Positions 7,237 to 14,996 of a stretch of DNA of 64,000 nucleotides are shown here, piece after piece. Every line of letters starts with the position of its first letter. Within the stretch, counting starts at the first letter, position 1. The stretch lies in contig NZ_VIGP01000002.1 of the NCBI RefSeq assembly GCF_009299795.1, forward strand, positions 310,001 through 374,000, read 5' to 3'. Source of the DNA: Brachybacterium subflavum (lineage in GTDB: Bacteria; Actinomycetota; Actinomycetes; Actinomycetales; Dermabacteraceae). The notes under the pieces are model-generated. The model had not been told where the DNA came from and searched no databases. It saw only the letters and a list, made by a program, of their open reading frames with translations. A program made the translations under genes and the position numbers.

Positions 7237-9609
7237 ATGGCTGACCGTGACTCCGCTCCGCTCGGGAACCTCAGCTCCGAGGCGACCTCCGCGCCGCCGA
7301 CGGGCCCCGCCACCGTGCCCGGAGCCGCGCTGCGCGCGCTGATGCTGCTGCTGGGGATGCTCGCCGTCGCGGGCATCGCCGGCGTGCTCCTGGCCGCCTT
7401 CTTCCTGCCCGCGGTGTCGATGAGCTCGGCCGTCGCGGAGGACGGCGTGGACCTCTTCGACTCCCTCCCGGCGGAGCTCGAGACCCAGCCGCTGAACGAG
7501 GCCAGCAGGATCGAGGCGTCCGACGGGTCGCTCCTCGCGACGTTCTACAGCCAGAACCGCATCATGGTCCCGCTCGACGAGATCTCGCCGAATGTCCAGC
7601 ACGCCGTCGTCGACATCGAGGACCACCGCTTCTACGAGCACGGCGGCATGGACTTCACGGGCACGGTCCGCGCGCTCGCGAACAACGCCGCCTCGGGCGC
7701 CACCCAGGGCGGCTCCACGCTCACCCAGCAGTACGTGAAGAACGCGCTGCTCATGGACGCCGAGCAGCGCAACGACAAGGAGGCGCAGGCGGAGGCGACC
7801 GAGCAGAGCTACGGCCGCAAGCTGCGCGAGGCGAAGCTCGCGATATCCCTGGAGAAGCGCTGGAGCAAGGACGAGGTCCTCAACGCCTATCTCAACGTCG
7901 CCCAGTTCGGGCCCTCGCAGTACGGGGTGCAGACCGGCGCCCAGCACTACTTCTCGAAGGACGCCAAGGACCTGAACCCCGGTGAGGCGGCTCTGCTCGC
8001 GGGCATCACGAACTCGCCCAACGGCAACGACCCCGTCGCGAACCCGGAGGCCGCGAAGAAGCGGCGCAACGAGGTGCTCTCGGCGATGCTCCGCTACGAC
8101 CACATCAGCCAGAAGGAGTACGACAAGTACTCCGAGCAGTCGATCGACGACATGCTGGAGGTCAAGAACGTGAAGGCGGGCTGCGGCGACGCCGGCACCA
8201 ACGGCTTCTTCTGCGACTACGTGACCCGGTCCCTGCTGAACGATCCGACCTTCGCGGACACCTACGAGGAGCGCCAGAAGCTCCTGTACGGCGGCGGCCT
8301 CACCATCAAGACGACCCTGGACCCCGACCTCCAGAAGGACGCGCAGGACATCGTGGACCGCAAGGTCCCCCAGGACTCCGACAGCGGATTCGGCCACTCG
8401 ATCGTCACCGTCGAGCCCGGCACGGGCGAGGTCCTGGTGATGGCCGAGAACCGCACCTTCGATCCCCACGCGGACGCCAGCGAGGGCGAGACCTCGCTGA
8501 ACTACAACGTCCCGCAGGCGCTCGGCGGCTCGAGCGGCTTCCCCGTCGGCTCGACGTTCAAGCCCTACGTGCTCACCGACTGGCTCGAGCACGGCAAGTC
8601 GATCTACGACAAGGTCGGCACAGCCCGCCAGACCCTGAAGACCTTCCCCGCCCAGTGCCTGAACAGGGGCCGCTGGTACGAGACCCAGGGCTACAACCCG
8701 GACAACGCCGTGTCCGTGCCGCTGTCGGCCCAGGAGACGGTGCTGAACGCGACCAAGTTCTCCGTGAACACGGCCTACGCGAACATGGCCCGCCAGCTCG
8801 ACCTGTGCGACATCGCCGAGCAGGCCCGGTCGCTGGGCGCGATCCCCGCCACCTACAACCCCTTCGACAAGTCCACCTGGGACATGTCGATCGAGGACAT
8901 GTACGGCACCGAGCTCGCGCCCTCCGTGGTGGTCCTGGGCGAGCTGCGCATCTCGGCGCTCGACCAGGCCGCGGCCTACGCGACCTTCGCCGCCGAGGGC
9001 ACCTACTGCAAGCCCACCGGCATCTCCGAGGTCATCGACCGCGACGGCAAGAAGATGAAGGACGTCGGCGCCGGGCAGTGCGAGCAGAAGATCGACAAGA
9101 AGACCGCCGACCAGGTCGCCTGGACCCTCGAGCAGGACCTCAAGGACCCGCGGGCGACGGGCAAGGGCAAGGTCATCCCCGGTCATGACGCCGGCGGGAA
9201 GACCGGCACCTCCGGTTCGCAGTTCCACACCTGGTACGTGGGCTTCACCCGCCAGATGTCGACCGCCGTCTGGTTCGGCAACCCCGCGCGCAACGTCCGC
9301 CCCGGAGGCTTCTCCGTGGACGGCGAGTACCTCGAGCGGGGCAAGGTCTGGGGGAACACCGTGTCCCTGCCCACCTGGCAGGAGTTCATGATCAAGGCCC
9401 ACAAGGGACTGCCCGACGAGAAGTTCCCGAAGCAGCCCGCCGGCGCCCCGAAGGACACCGATCCCGGCAACGGCGGCGGCGGCAAGGTCGACACGGGCGG
9501 CGCGGCCTCCGGCACCAATGACACCGGCGGAGCCGCAGGCGGCGATGGTGGGGACGCAGGTGGGGACGGCGGAGACCAGGACTCCGGCGACCAGGACACC
9601 GGCGACTGA
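7237..9609 (+). CDS. ponA2: Bifunctional class A penicillin-binding protein (transglycosylase/transpeptidase)
   Basis: A 790-residue peptidoglycan synthase. A single membrane helix (about residues 31-60) is followed by a GT51 glycosyltransferase domain (about 100-290) with catalytic Glu128 in VDIEDHRFYEH and the motif GGSTLTQQYVKN. The transpeptidase domain (about 390-700) has S439-T-F-K442, SVN at 509-511 and K655-T-G. The tail (about 730-790) is a Gly/Asp/Thr-rich low-complexity stretch without a PASTA domain. It is divergent from the WhiB gene and 14 bp upstream of the metallophosphoesterase, the order around ponA2 in M. tuberculosis. The missing PASTA domain is a difference from mycobacterial PonA2. 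Confidence 0.92.
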   Translation: MADRDSAPLGNLSSEATSAPPTGPATVPGAALRALMLLLGMLAVAGIAGVLLAAFFLPAVSMSSAVAEDGVDLFDSLPAELETQPLNEASRIEASDGSLLATFYSQNRIMVPLDEISPNVQHAVVDIEDHRFYEHGGMDFTGTVRALANNAASGATQGGSTLTQQYVKNALLMDAEQRNDKEAQAEATEQSYGRKLREAKLAISLEKRWSKDEVLNAYLNVAQFGPSQYGVQTGAQHYFSKDAKDLNPGEAALLAGITNSPNGNDPVANPEAAKKRRNEVLSAMLRYDHISQKEYDKYSEQSIDDMLEVKNVKAGCGDAGTNGFFCDYVTRSLLNDPTFADTYEERQKLLYGGGLTIKTTLDPDLQKDAQDIVDRKVPQDSDSGFGHSIVTVEPGTGEVLVMAENRTFDPHADASEGETSLNYNVPQALGGSSGFPVGSTFKPYVLTDWLEHGKSIYDKVGTARQTLKTFPAQCLNRGRWYETQGYNPDNAVSVPLSAQETVLNATKFSVNTAYANMARQLDLCDIAEQARSLGAIPATYNPFDKSTWDMSIEDMYGTELAPSVVVLGELRISALDQAAAYATFAAEGTYCKPTGISEVIDRDGKKMKDVGAGQCEQKIDKKTADQVAWTLEQDLKDPRATGKGKVIPGHDAGGKTGTSGSQFHTWYVGFTRQMSTAVWFGNPARNVRPGGFSVDGEYLERGKVWGNTVSLPTWQEFMIKAHKGLPDEKFPKQPAGAPKDTDPGNGGGGKVDTGGAASGTNDTGGAAGGDGGDAGGDGGDQDSGDQDTGD

Positions 9610-9623
9610 GCGGGCGAGCGAGC

Positions 9624-10655
9624 ATGACCCGCACCCGTTCCCGCGGCGCGGGCGCCGGACGCGTCGCGCTGGCCCTCGCCGGGGCCGGCGCGATCGCCGC
9701 CGCGGCCGCCGACGTCTGGTCCCGCCACATCGAGATCCACCGCTTCACCGTGCGCGAGCACGAGCTGCGGATCCTGCCTCCCGGCACGCGCCCCGTGCGC
9801 ATCCTGCACCTCAGCGACGCGCATCTGATGCCCGACCAGGCCCGCAAGATCGCCTTCCTGCGCCATCTCGAGACGCTCAAGCCGCACCTGGTGATCGACA
9901 CCGGCGACAACATCGCCTCCGCGGCCTCCATCCCCGCGCTCGCCGACGCGATCGATCCCCTGCTGCGCCGTCCGGGCGCGTTCGCGATGGGGTCGAACGA
10001 CATGTTCGCTCCTCACCGCAAGAACCCGTTGCGCTACTTCCTGCGCGACCCTCGGCCCGAGGGATTCACAAAGCGCCACCGCGAGCCGGACCTGCCCCTC
10101 GACTCCCTGCGCAGCGCGCTCACCTCCCACGGCTGGAAGGACCTCACCAACACCCGCGCGAGCCTCCGCCTCACGGGGCTGCAAGTGGACTTCGTGGGCG
10201 TGGACGATCCGCACCTGGAGCGCGATGTGTTCCCTGGGCGGGACGCCGCGCCGGATGCAGGGGCCGACGGGTCGGGGCGGACGCCCGCCGCTGACGCCGC
10301 TCCGGCCGCCGCCACCGGGGCCGACGAAGCCTCGGCGACCGACGTCCCGGACGTCCCGCACCTGCGGATCGGTGTCGCCCACGCGCCGTACCAGCGGGTA
10401 CTCGACGCCTTCGTGGACGACGGAGCGCAGCTCATCTTCGCCGGCCACACCCATGGCGGCCAGCTGCGCGTGCCCGGGTTCGGCGCGCTGGTCACCAACT
10501 GCGACCTGCCGCGCGCCCAGGCTCGCGGCCTCTCCACGTGGCGCGGCGTGCCGCTCAACGTGAGCGGGGGGCTCGGCGCGAACCCCTACTCGAACTTCCG
10601 CTTCGCCAATCCGCCGGAGGCGACCTTGCTCACGTTGCGCCCTCAGCGGCGCTGA
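9624..10655 (+). CDS. Calcineurin-like metallophosphoesterase
   Basis: A 343-residue protein. An N-terminal hydrophobic segment (about 10-30) may anchor it in the membrane. The metal-binding motifs are LHLSDAHL, DTGDN, GSND and GHTHGGQ, the standard set of the calcineurin-like superfamily, close to YkuE/Rv3683-type proteins. An Ala/Asp/Pro-rich insertion occupies about residues 205-245. The substrate is unknown; family members hydrolyse phosphomonoesters, phosphodiesters or lipid-linked phosphates. It starts 14 bp after the PBP and is probably co-transcribed with it. Confidence 0.85.
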   Translation: MTRTRSRGAGAGRVALALAGAGAIAAAAADVWSRHIEIHRFTVREHELRILPPGTRPVRILHLSDAHLMPDQARKIAFLRHLETLKPHLVIDTGDNIASAASIPALADAIDPLLRRPGAFAMGSNDMFAPHRKNPLRYFLRDPRPEGFTKRHREPDLPLDSLRSALTSHGWKDLTNTRASLRLTGLQVDFVGVDDPHLERDVFPGRDAAPDAGADGSGRTPAADAAPAAATGADEASATDVPDVPHLRIGVAHAPYQRVLDAFVDDGAQLIFAGHTHGGQLRVPGFGALVTNCDLPRAQARGLSTWRGVPLNVSGGLGANPYSNFRFANPPEATLLTLRPQRR

Positions 10656-10735
10656 GAGGTCGCGACCACCGCGGGCGACTTGGTATCGTTGCTCGTCGGA
10701 GAGCGGCGCTCGCGTCTGCTCGCCGAACACGACCT

Positions 10736-10814
<79 letters not shown>

Positions 10815-10817
10815 TGT

Positions 10818-10847
10818 CGAAGGGCTCCGCTGCGGCGGGGCCCTTCG
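10818..10847 (+). terminator. Terminator hairpin after tRNA-Pro
   Basis: A 13-bp stem (10818-10830 with 10835-10847, one G-U pair, TGCG loop) starts 6 nt after the tRNA. The 3' arm and the bases after it recur as a tandem array. Confidence 0.75.
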
Positions 10848-10891
10848 TCATATCCGGGCCCTTCGTCATATCTGGGCCCTTCGTCATGTCC
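10838..10891. repeat. 18-bp unit repeated three times
   Basis: Unit GGGCCCTTCGTCATATCC at 10838-10855, 10856-10873 and 10874-10891 with one or two differences. The first unit includes the 3' arm of the tRNA terminator, so the array duplicates terminator halves. Confidence 0.85.
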
Positions 10892-10941
10892 GGGGGCGTT
10901 CGGCGGCTGACGCATCGGCAACGGTTTCGGCATCATCGGCT

Positions 10942-10995
10942 GCACCGGTAGCACCGGTAGCACCGGCATCACCGGCATCACCGGCATCACCCGAG
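10942..10995. repeat. Six degenerate 9-bp repeats
   Basis: Unit GCACCGGTA/TCACCGGCA repeats in perfect 9-bp register six times, decaying in the last copy. It is non-coding as far as I can tell; the minus-strand reading frame through it is an artefact of antisense tRNA. Confidence 0.8.
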
Positions 10996-11055
10996 GCGTC
11001 AGAGCCCCTCGAGCACTCCCGGGAAGCGCCGGTCGGGCGGCGAGCTGTCACGCGC

Positions 11056-11109
11056 CGGCGTATGGCGGACACCTCTGCCGTATATGGCAGAGATGTCCGC
11101 CATACGCCG
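11056..11109. terminator. 24-bp hairpin with AT-only-core loop in the tRNA-NlpC intergenic region
   Basis: The arms 11056-11079 and 11086-11109 pair over 24 bp with one mismatch; the loop is GTATAT. It stands in a gene-free stretch (10892-11498) between two plus-strand transcription units. A second-line terminator or an extragenic palindromic element are both possible. Confidence 0.6.
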
Positions 11110-11242
11110 TTCGCCGACACCAGTCCGACGCACTCCGAAAGGCTCTCTCACGCCCGCCGAACACCCTTGAATCACATCGGTGTGATTAACATATCGAATT
11201 CGGACATCGCCGGTACGACACGGCGAAAATCGTCGATTTAGT

Positions 11243-11498
11243 TAAAATCTTGGCAAAGGCCCTTGATAGCAGTCGCAAAGGCCCTGCGTGAAGGTCCTGG
11301 GTGGACCCATACAGTGACCACGGTGCCTCTCCCCAGGCGCCGGTCGAGAAGTCGCTCCCGCCACCGTTCTCGATCACTTCCTCACTTCCCTGGGTGGCGG
11401 GCGCAGCGAACCCCTCGGGTGTCGCCTCTCGGGTGTCGCTTCCCGCGGGCGGAACGCGAGCGGTGCCTGTGCGGCGACAGAGAAAGCGACCTCATCCG
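11243..11498 (+). promoter_or_regulatory. Promoter and long 5' leader of the NlpC/P60 gene
   Basis: An unusually AT-rich patch (11161-11260) contains the inverted repeat AATCACA-N4-TGTGATT (11169-11186) and a -10 candidate TAAAAT (11243-11248). The following roughly 245 nt before ATG 11499 hold the pairing TCGAGAA/TTCTCGA (11344-11350, 11367-11373), CCTGGGTGG twice, and CTCGGGTGTCGC twice. Long leaders before actinobacterial cell-wall hydrolases often hold a c-di-AMP (ydaO) riboswitch, but I do not see its hallmark sequences. Confidence 0.4.
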
Positions 11499-12587
11499 AT
11501 GTTCCGCTCCAGCGCCCCGCGCACGCATCGCGCCGCGGGCCCTGCCGTGATCGACTACCGGGGCCTCACGGCCCCTGTCGGTCGCACCGTCGGCGGTCTC
11601 GCCGTCGTCGGTGCCGTGACGGCCACGGCCTCCATGCAGGCCATGGGTTCCGCCGACGCAGCAACCACCCCAGCCCCCACTCACCCGGCCACCACCGCGC
11701 CGACCTCGCCCCTCGCGGGCGCGGCCGCCGCGACGGCCGCGAAGTCCCTGGCACCCGCCGCCTACTCGAACGTGAAGCTGCGCTACGGCGCACGCGGATC
11801 GGCCGTCTCGGAGCTGCAGCGCAGCCTCCGGTCCCACGGTTCGGGCATCGCGGTCGACGGCGTCTTCGGTTCGAAGACCCTGAGCGCCGTGAAGTCGTTC
11901 CAGCGCAGCGCCGGCATCGGCGTCGACGGGGTCGTCGGCCCCAAGACCTGGAACGCCCTCGGGTCGTCCGCGTCCACGGGATCCTCGTCGAGCCACCCGA
12001 AGCTGCGCAGCGGCTCCCGCGGCTCGGCGGTCAGCACCCTGCAGAAGCAGCTGAACAAGCACGGTGCAGGCATCTCGGTCGACGGTGTCTTCGGGTCCAG
12101 GACCCTGAGCTCCGTGAAGGCCTTCCAGCGCGCGGCCGGCATCTCCGCCGACGGCGTGGTCGGACCCAACACCTGGTCGAAGCTGTCCTCGAGCAGCGTG
12201 TCCATCGGCGGGTCCGGCGGATCCTCGAGCGGTTCCTTCAACGGGCAGGGCATCATCGCCAAGGCCCGCAGCGTGAAGGGCACCAAGTACACGTGGGGCG
12301 GCTCGAGCCCCTCCACCGGGTTCGACTGCTCGGGCCTGGTGAAGTACGCGTACAACGCGAACGGCATCACCGTGCCCCGCACGGCGAAGCAGCAGACGTT
12401 CGCAGGCCGGATCATCCCCCAGTCGCAGGCGAAGCCCGGCGATCTGGTGGCCTTCACCGGCAACGACTACGGGCACATCGGCATCTATGTGGGCAACAAC
12501 CAGATCATCGATGCCTCGGGCTCGCAGCAGAGGGTCGTGGAGCGCACCATCTGGAGCGCCCCGCACGTCTTCGTGACCTACCGCTGA
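11499..12587 (+). CDS. Secreted NlpC/P60 peptidoglycan endopeptidase with two peptidoglycan-binding domains
   Basis: A 362-residue wall hydrolase. A signal or anchor segment (about 28-55) ends near MGSADAATT. Two PG_binding_1 domains follow (about 90-155 and 165-225), each with the VDGVFG/VVGPxTW pattern, and then a Ser/Gly linker. The catalytic NlpC/P60 domain (about 250-362) has Cys277 in FDCSG and His326 in YGHIGIY; an Asp in IIDASG may be the third residue. It cuts stem-peptide bonds outside the cell. ATG 11499 is the first start that keeps the signal segment near the N-terminus; only a weak AGAGAAAG precedes it. The start could be further upstream, but the sequence there looks like leader. 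Confidence 0.88.
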   Translation: MFRSSAPRTHRAAGPAVIDYRGLTAPVGRTVGGLAVVGAVTATASMQAMGSADAATTPAPTHPATTAPTSPLAGAAAATAAKSLAPAAYSNVKLRYGARGSAVSELQRSLRSHGSGIAVDGVFGSKTLSAVKSFQRSAGIGVDGVVGPKTWNALGSSASTGSSSSHPKLRSGSRGSAVSTLQKQLNKHGAGISVDGVFGSRTLSSVKAFQRAAGISADGVVGPNTWSKLSSSSVSIGGSGGSSSGSFNGQGIIAKARSVKGTKYTWGGSSPSTGFDCSGLVKYAYNANGITVPRTAKQQTFAGRIIPQSQAKPGDLVAFTGNDYGHIGIYVGNNQIIDASGSQQRVVERTIWSAPHVFVTYR

Positions 12588-12663
12588 TCAGCGCAGGCCA
12601 CCCGGACCACGTCATGCCTGCTCGGTGCTGAGCGCACCAACGGGAAGGAGCAGGACGGCGTGT

Positions 12664-12697
12664 GAGGAGCCCGGTCGGGGAACCGACCGGGCTCCTC
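12664..12697 (+). terminator. Terminator after the NlpC/P60 gene
   Basis: A perfect 15-bp stem (12664-12678 with 12683-12697) with a GGAA tetraloop, 77 bp after the stop codon and before the GH20 gene. Confidence 0.85.
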
Positions 12698-12842
12698 TGC
12701 GTCCGGGGGCCGAGAGGGAGACGGCCGCAGCCCCGTGGCCCCGTTCGACAGGCCCGGCGCGTCGGCCCGACCCGGCCGATCGGCGGCGGAGTCTGTGACA
12801 GACTTGACCTGCACCACATCCCGGTCAAGGAGGATCCCTCGC

Positions 12843-14252
12843 ATGTCCGACCCGATCAGCCTGGTCCCGCTCCCCCGCTCCGTCATCTGGTCCTCGGGGA
12901 CATGGGAGACGACCGACCCGTGGGCCGGCCTGTCGGTCGGCATCTCGGAGGACCTCCCGCGCGCGGAGTACACCCTGTCGATCACGCCGTCGGGCGCGAA
13001 CCTCACCGCCGGCAGCGAGGCGGCCCTCGCCGACGGCCGCAACACCTTCAACCAGATCGTGCTCACCGGCGAGACCTCGATCCCGTGCGTGACGATCAGC
13101 GACAGCCCGAAGCACGCCTGGCGCGGCCTGCACCTGGACGTCTCGCGCCACTTCTTCGACATCGACACCCTGCACCTGTTCATCGACGCGATGGCGCTGC
13201 ACCGCCTGAACGTGCTGCACCTCCACCTCACGGACGACCAGGGCTGGCGCGTGGAGATCAAGGGCTACCCGCGGCTCACGGAGGTCGGCTCGAAGCGTCC
13301 GCGCTCCCTCGAGGGCCACATGAGCGGCGACCCCGAATCCTGGACCTTCGACGACACCCCCGTCGAGGGGTTCTACACGCAGGACGAGCTGCGCGAGCTC
13401 GTGGGCTACGCGCAGAACCGCGGCGTGATGATCGTGCCGGAGATCGACCTGCCCGGCCACATGCAGGCCGCGATCGCGGCCTACCCCGAGCTCGGCAACT
13501 TCCCCGCCAGCCCCGTGCAGGTGCGTGAGGTCTGGGGGATCTCCGACCATGTGCTCGGCGTCTCCGACGAGGTGTTCGACTTCGTGCGCGATGTGCTCGA
13601 GCAGGTCGCGGACATCTTCCCGGCCCCCTTCTTCCACATCGGCGGCGACGAGTGCCCGCGCGTCGAGTGGGAGCAGTCGGCCGATGCCCGCACGCGCATG
13701 AACGAATGGGGCCTCACCCGCGTCTCCGAGATCCAGGGCCGCTTCACCGACTTCGCCGCCCAGGTGCTCGCCGACAAGGGCAAGACGGTCGTCGCCTGGG
13801 ACGAGGTCCTCGAGTCCCATGTGCCCGACGACGTGGTGGTCATGAACTGGCGCACGGAGGACGGTCTCGAGGAGTCCCTCGAGCGCGGCTTCCGCACCGT
13901 CGTCTCCACCTCGAAGGATCTCTACTTCGACTACTACCAGGCCTCCCCCAAGAAGGAGCCGCTCGCGATCGGCGGCGACCTCACGCTCAAGGACGTGTAC
14001 ACCGACCGCCTGCTGCCCAAGAAGCTCGACGACGACAAGGCCGCGCTCGTCCAGGGCATCCAGGGCCAGCTGTGGACCGAGTACATCGCCACCCCCGAGC
14101 ACCTGGGCTACATGGCCTTCCCGCGCGTGTGCGCGCTGGCCGAGCGCGCCTGGGGCTCGCCCGAGCAGTCCTTCGGCGAGTTCGAGGAGCGGCTGCGCGG
14201 CCATCTCCCCCGTCTCGACGCGCTCGGCGTCTCCTACCGTCCTCTGGACTGA
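12843..14252 (+). CDS. Beta-N-acetylhexosaminidase (GH20)
   Basis: A 469-residue GH20 enzyme that removes terminal N-acetylglucosamine or N-acetylgalactosamine by substrate-assisted catalysis. An N-terminal alpha/beta domain (about 1-90) precedes the TIM barrel, which starts at WRGLHLDVSRHFF. The catalytic pair Asp269-Glu270 lies in HIGGDECPR, and W/Y sugar-binding residues are present. No signal peptide is seen, so it probably acts in the cytoplasm on imported chito-oligosaccharides or recycled wall fragments. AAGGAGG precedes the ATG. The next gene begins 21 bp later on the same strand. Confidence 0.92.
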   Translation: MSDPISLVPLPRSVIWSSGTWETTDPWAGLSVGISEDLPRAEYTLSITPSGANLTAGSEAALADGRNTFNQIVLTGETSIPCVTISDSPKHAWRGLHLDVSRHFFDIDTLHLFIDAMALHRLNVLHLHLTDDQGWRVEIKGYPRLTEVGSKRPRSLEGHMSGDPESWTFDDTPVEGFYTQDELRELVGYAQNRGVMIVPEIDLPGHMQAAIAAYPELGNFPASPVQVREVWGISDHVLGVSDEVFDFVRDVLEQVADIFPAPFFHIGGDECPRVEWEQSADARTRMNEWGLTRVSEIQGRFTDFAAQVLADKGKTVVAWDEVLESHVPDDVVVMNWRTEDGLEESLERGFRTVVSTSKDLYFDYYQASPKKEPLAIGGDLTLKDVYTDRLLPKKLDDDKAALVQGIQGQLWTEYIATPEHLGYMAFPRVCALAERAWGSPEQSFGEFEERLRGHLPRLDALGVSYRPLD

Positions 14253-14273
14253 CGAAGAGCGGATGGCACGGCC

Positions 14274-14927
14274 ATGAGCTCCTCGCACCGCGACGCGCAC
14301 CCCTACGGTCGCTCGAACGACGACGTGCGCCGGCGCGACCAGCGCCGGCGCCGTCAGCGCCGCGTCCGGATCACCCAGCTGGTGGTCTTCTCTCTCGCGA
14401 TGATCGGCATGATCTGTGCGCTGACCTTCGCGTTCACCCAGCTCGCCGCCGACGACGACGTGGTGGCCGCCGGGCCCTCCGATGCCGGGGCCGACGTGGC
14501 CACGGGGAAGGACGGCGTGCACTGCCCGGACCCCGGTGCGAAGCCCGCGAAGCCGAAGAAGGTCGAGGTGAGTGTGCAGAACGGGACCTCCCGCAGGGGC
14601 CTCGCGGCATCGGTCACCGAGTCCCTCGCCGATCGCGGCTTCTCCACGGGGAAGGCCGGCAACACGAAGGCCGCCTCGGGCGCCGTGACGATCGTCTACG
14701 GGCCCGCGGGGTATCTCGAGGCCACCGCCGTGGCCGCGGAGTTCTCCAAGCCGTCCCTGAAGCTCGATGACCGCGAGGACTCGACCGTCGACGTGCTCGT
14801 GGGCGGCGGCTTCAAGGACCTCGTCGACGAGGACGACGCCGCCGAGGCCCTCACGAAGGCCGTGAAGATGCCCCAGGGGTGCTCCGGGGACGCGAAGGAC
14901 TCGTCGACCGAGGGCGCGGAGGGCTGA
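14274..14927 (+). CDS. LytR_C domain membrane protein
   Basis: A 217-residue protein: a basic, Arg-rich cytoplasmic N-terminus (1-35), one membrane helix (about 36-60), an Asp-rich linker, and an extracytoplasmic LytR C-terminal domain (about 98-175; VEVSVQNGTSRRGLAASV). LytR_C domains are found in proteins that attach glycopolymers to the wall, but this protein lacks the catalytic LytR-CpsA-Psr domain and so cannot itself be a ligase of that type. It may be an accessory factor. It probably shares a transcript with the GH20 gene. Confidence 0.8.
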   Translation: MSSSHRDAHPYGRSNDDVRRRDQRRRRQRRVRITQLVVFSLAMIGMICALTFAFTQLAADDDVVAAGPSDAGADVATGKDGVHCPDPGAKPAKPKKVEVSVQNGTSRRGLAASVTESLADRGFSTGKAGNTKAASGAVTIVYGPAGYLEATAVAAEFSKPSLKLDDREDSTVDVLVGGGFKDLVDEDDAAEALTKAVKMPQGCSGDAKDSSTEGAEG

Positions 14928-14944
14928 CCGTCCGAGCGGACTGT

Positions 14945-14973
14945 GGGCCGAGCGGTCGGCGGGCCGACGGCCC
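14945..14973. terminator. Short GC-rich inverted repeat between convergent genes
   Basis: GGGCC (14945) pairs with GGCCC (14969-14973) around GTCGGC/GCCGAC. It lies in the 69-bp gap between two converging genes; weak as a terminator. Confidence 0.4.
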
Positions 14974-14996
14974 GAGCGAGCAGGGCCGGGGCCGGC

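Noticed and set aside
6913..9402. A long minus-strand frame extending upstream of the whiB-like gene
   Set aside because: It lies antisense to the PBP gene. Only the last 100 codons form a real WhiB protein, with its own start and Shine-Dalgarno at 6912.
10838..10995. A CRISPR array
   Set aside because: The repeats are directly adjacent with no spacers between them, and no cas gene is nearby.
11290..11498. A ydaO/c-di-AMP riboswitch
   Set aside because: The position fits, but the conserved core segments of that riboswitch are not visible, so it is listed only as an unexplained leader.
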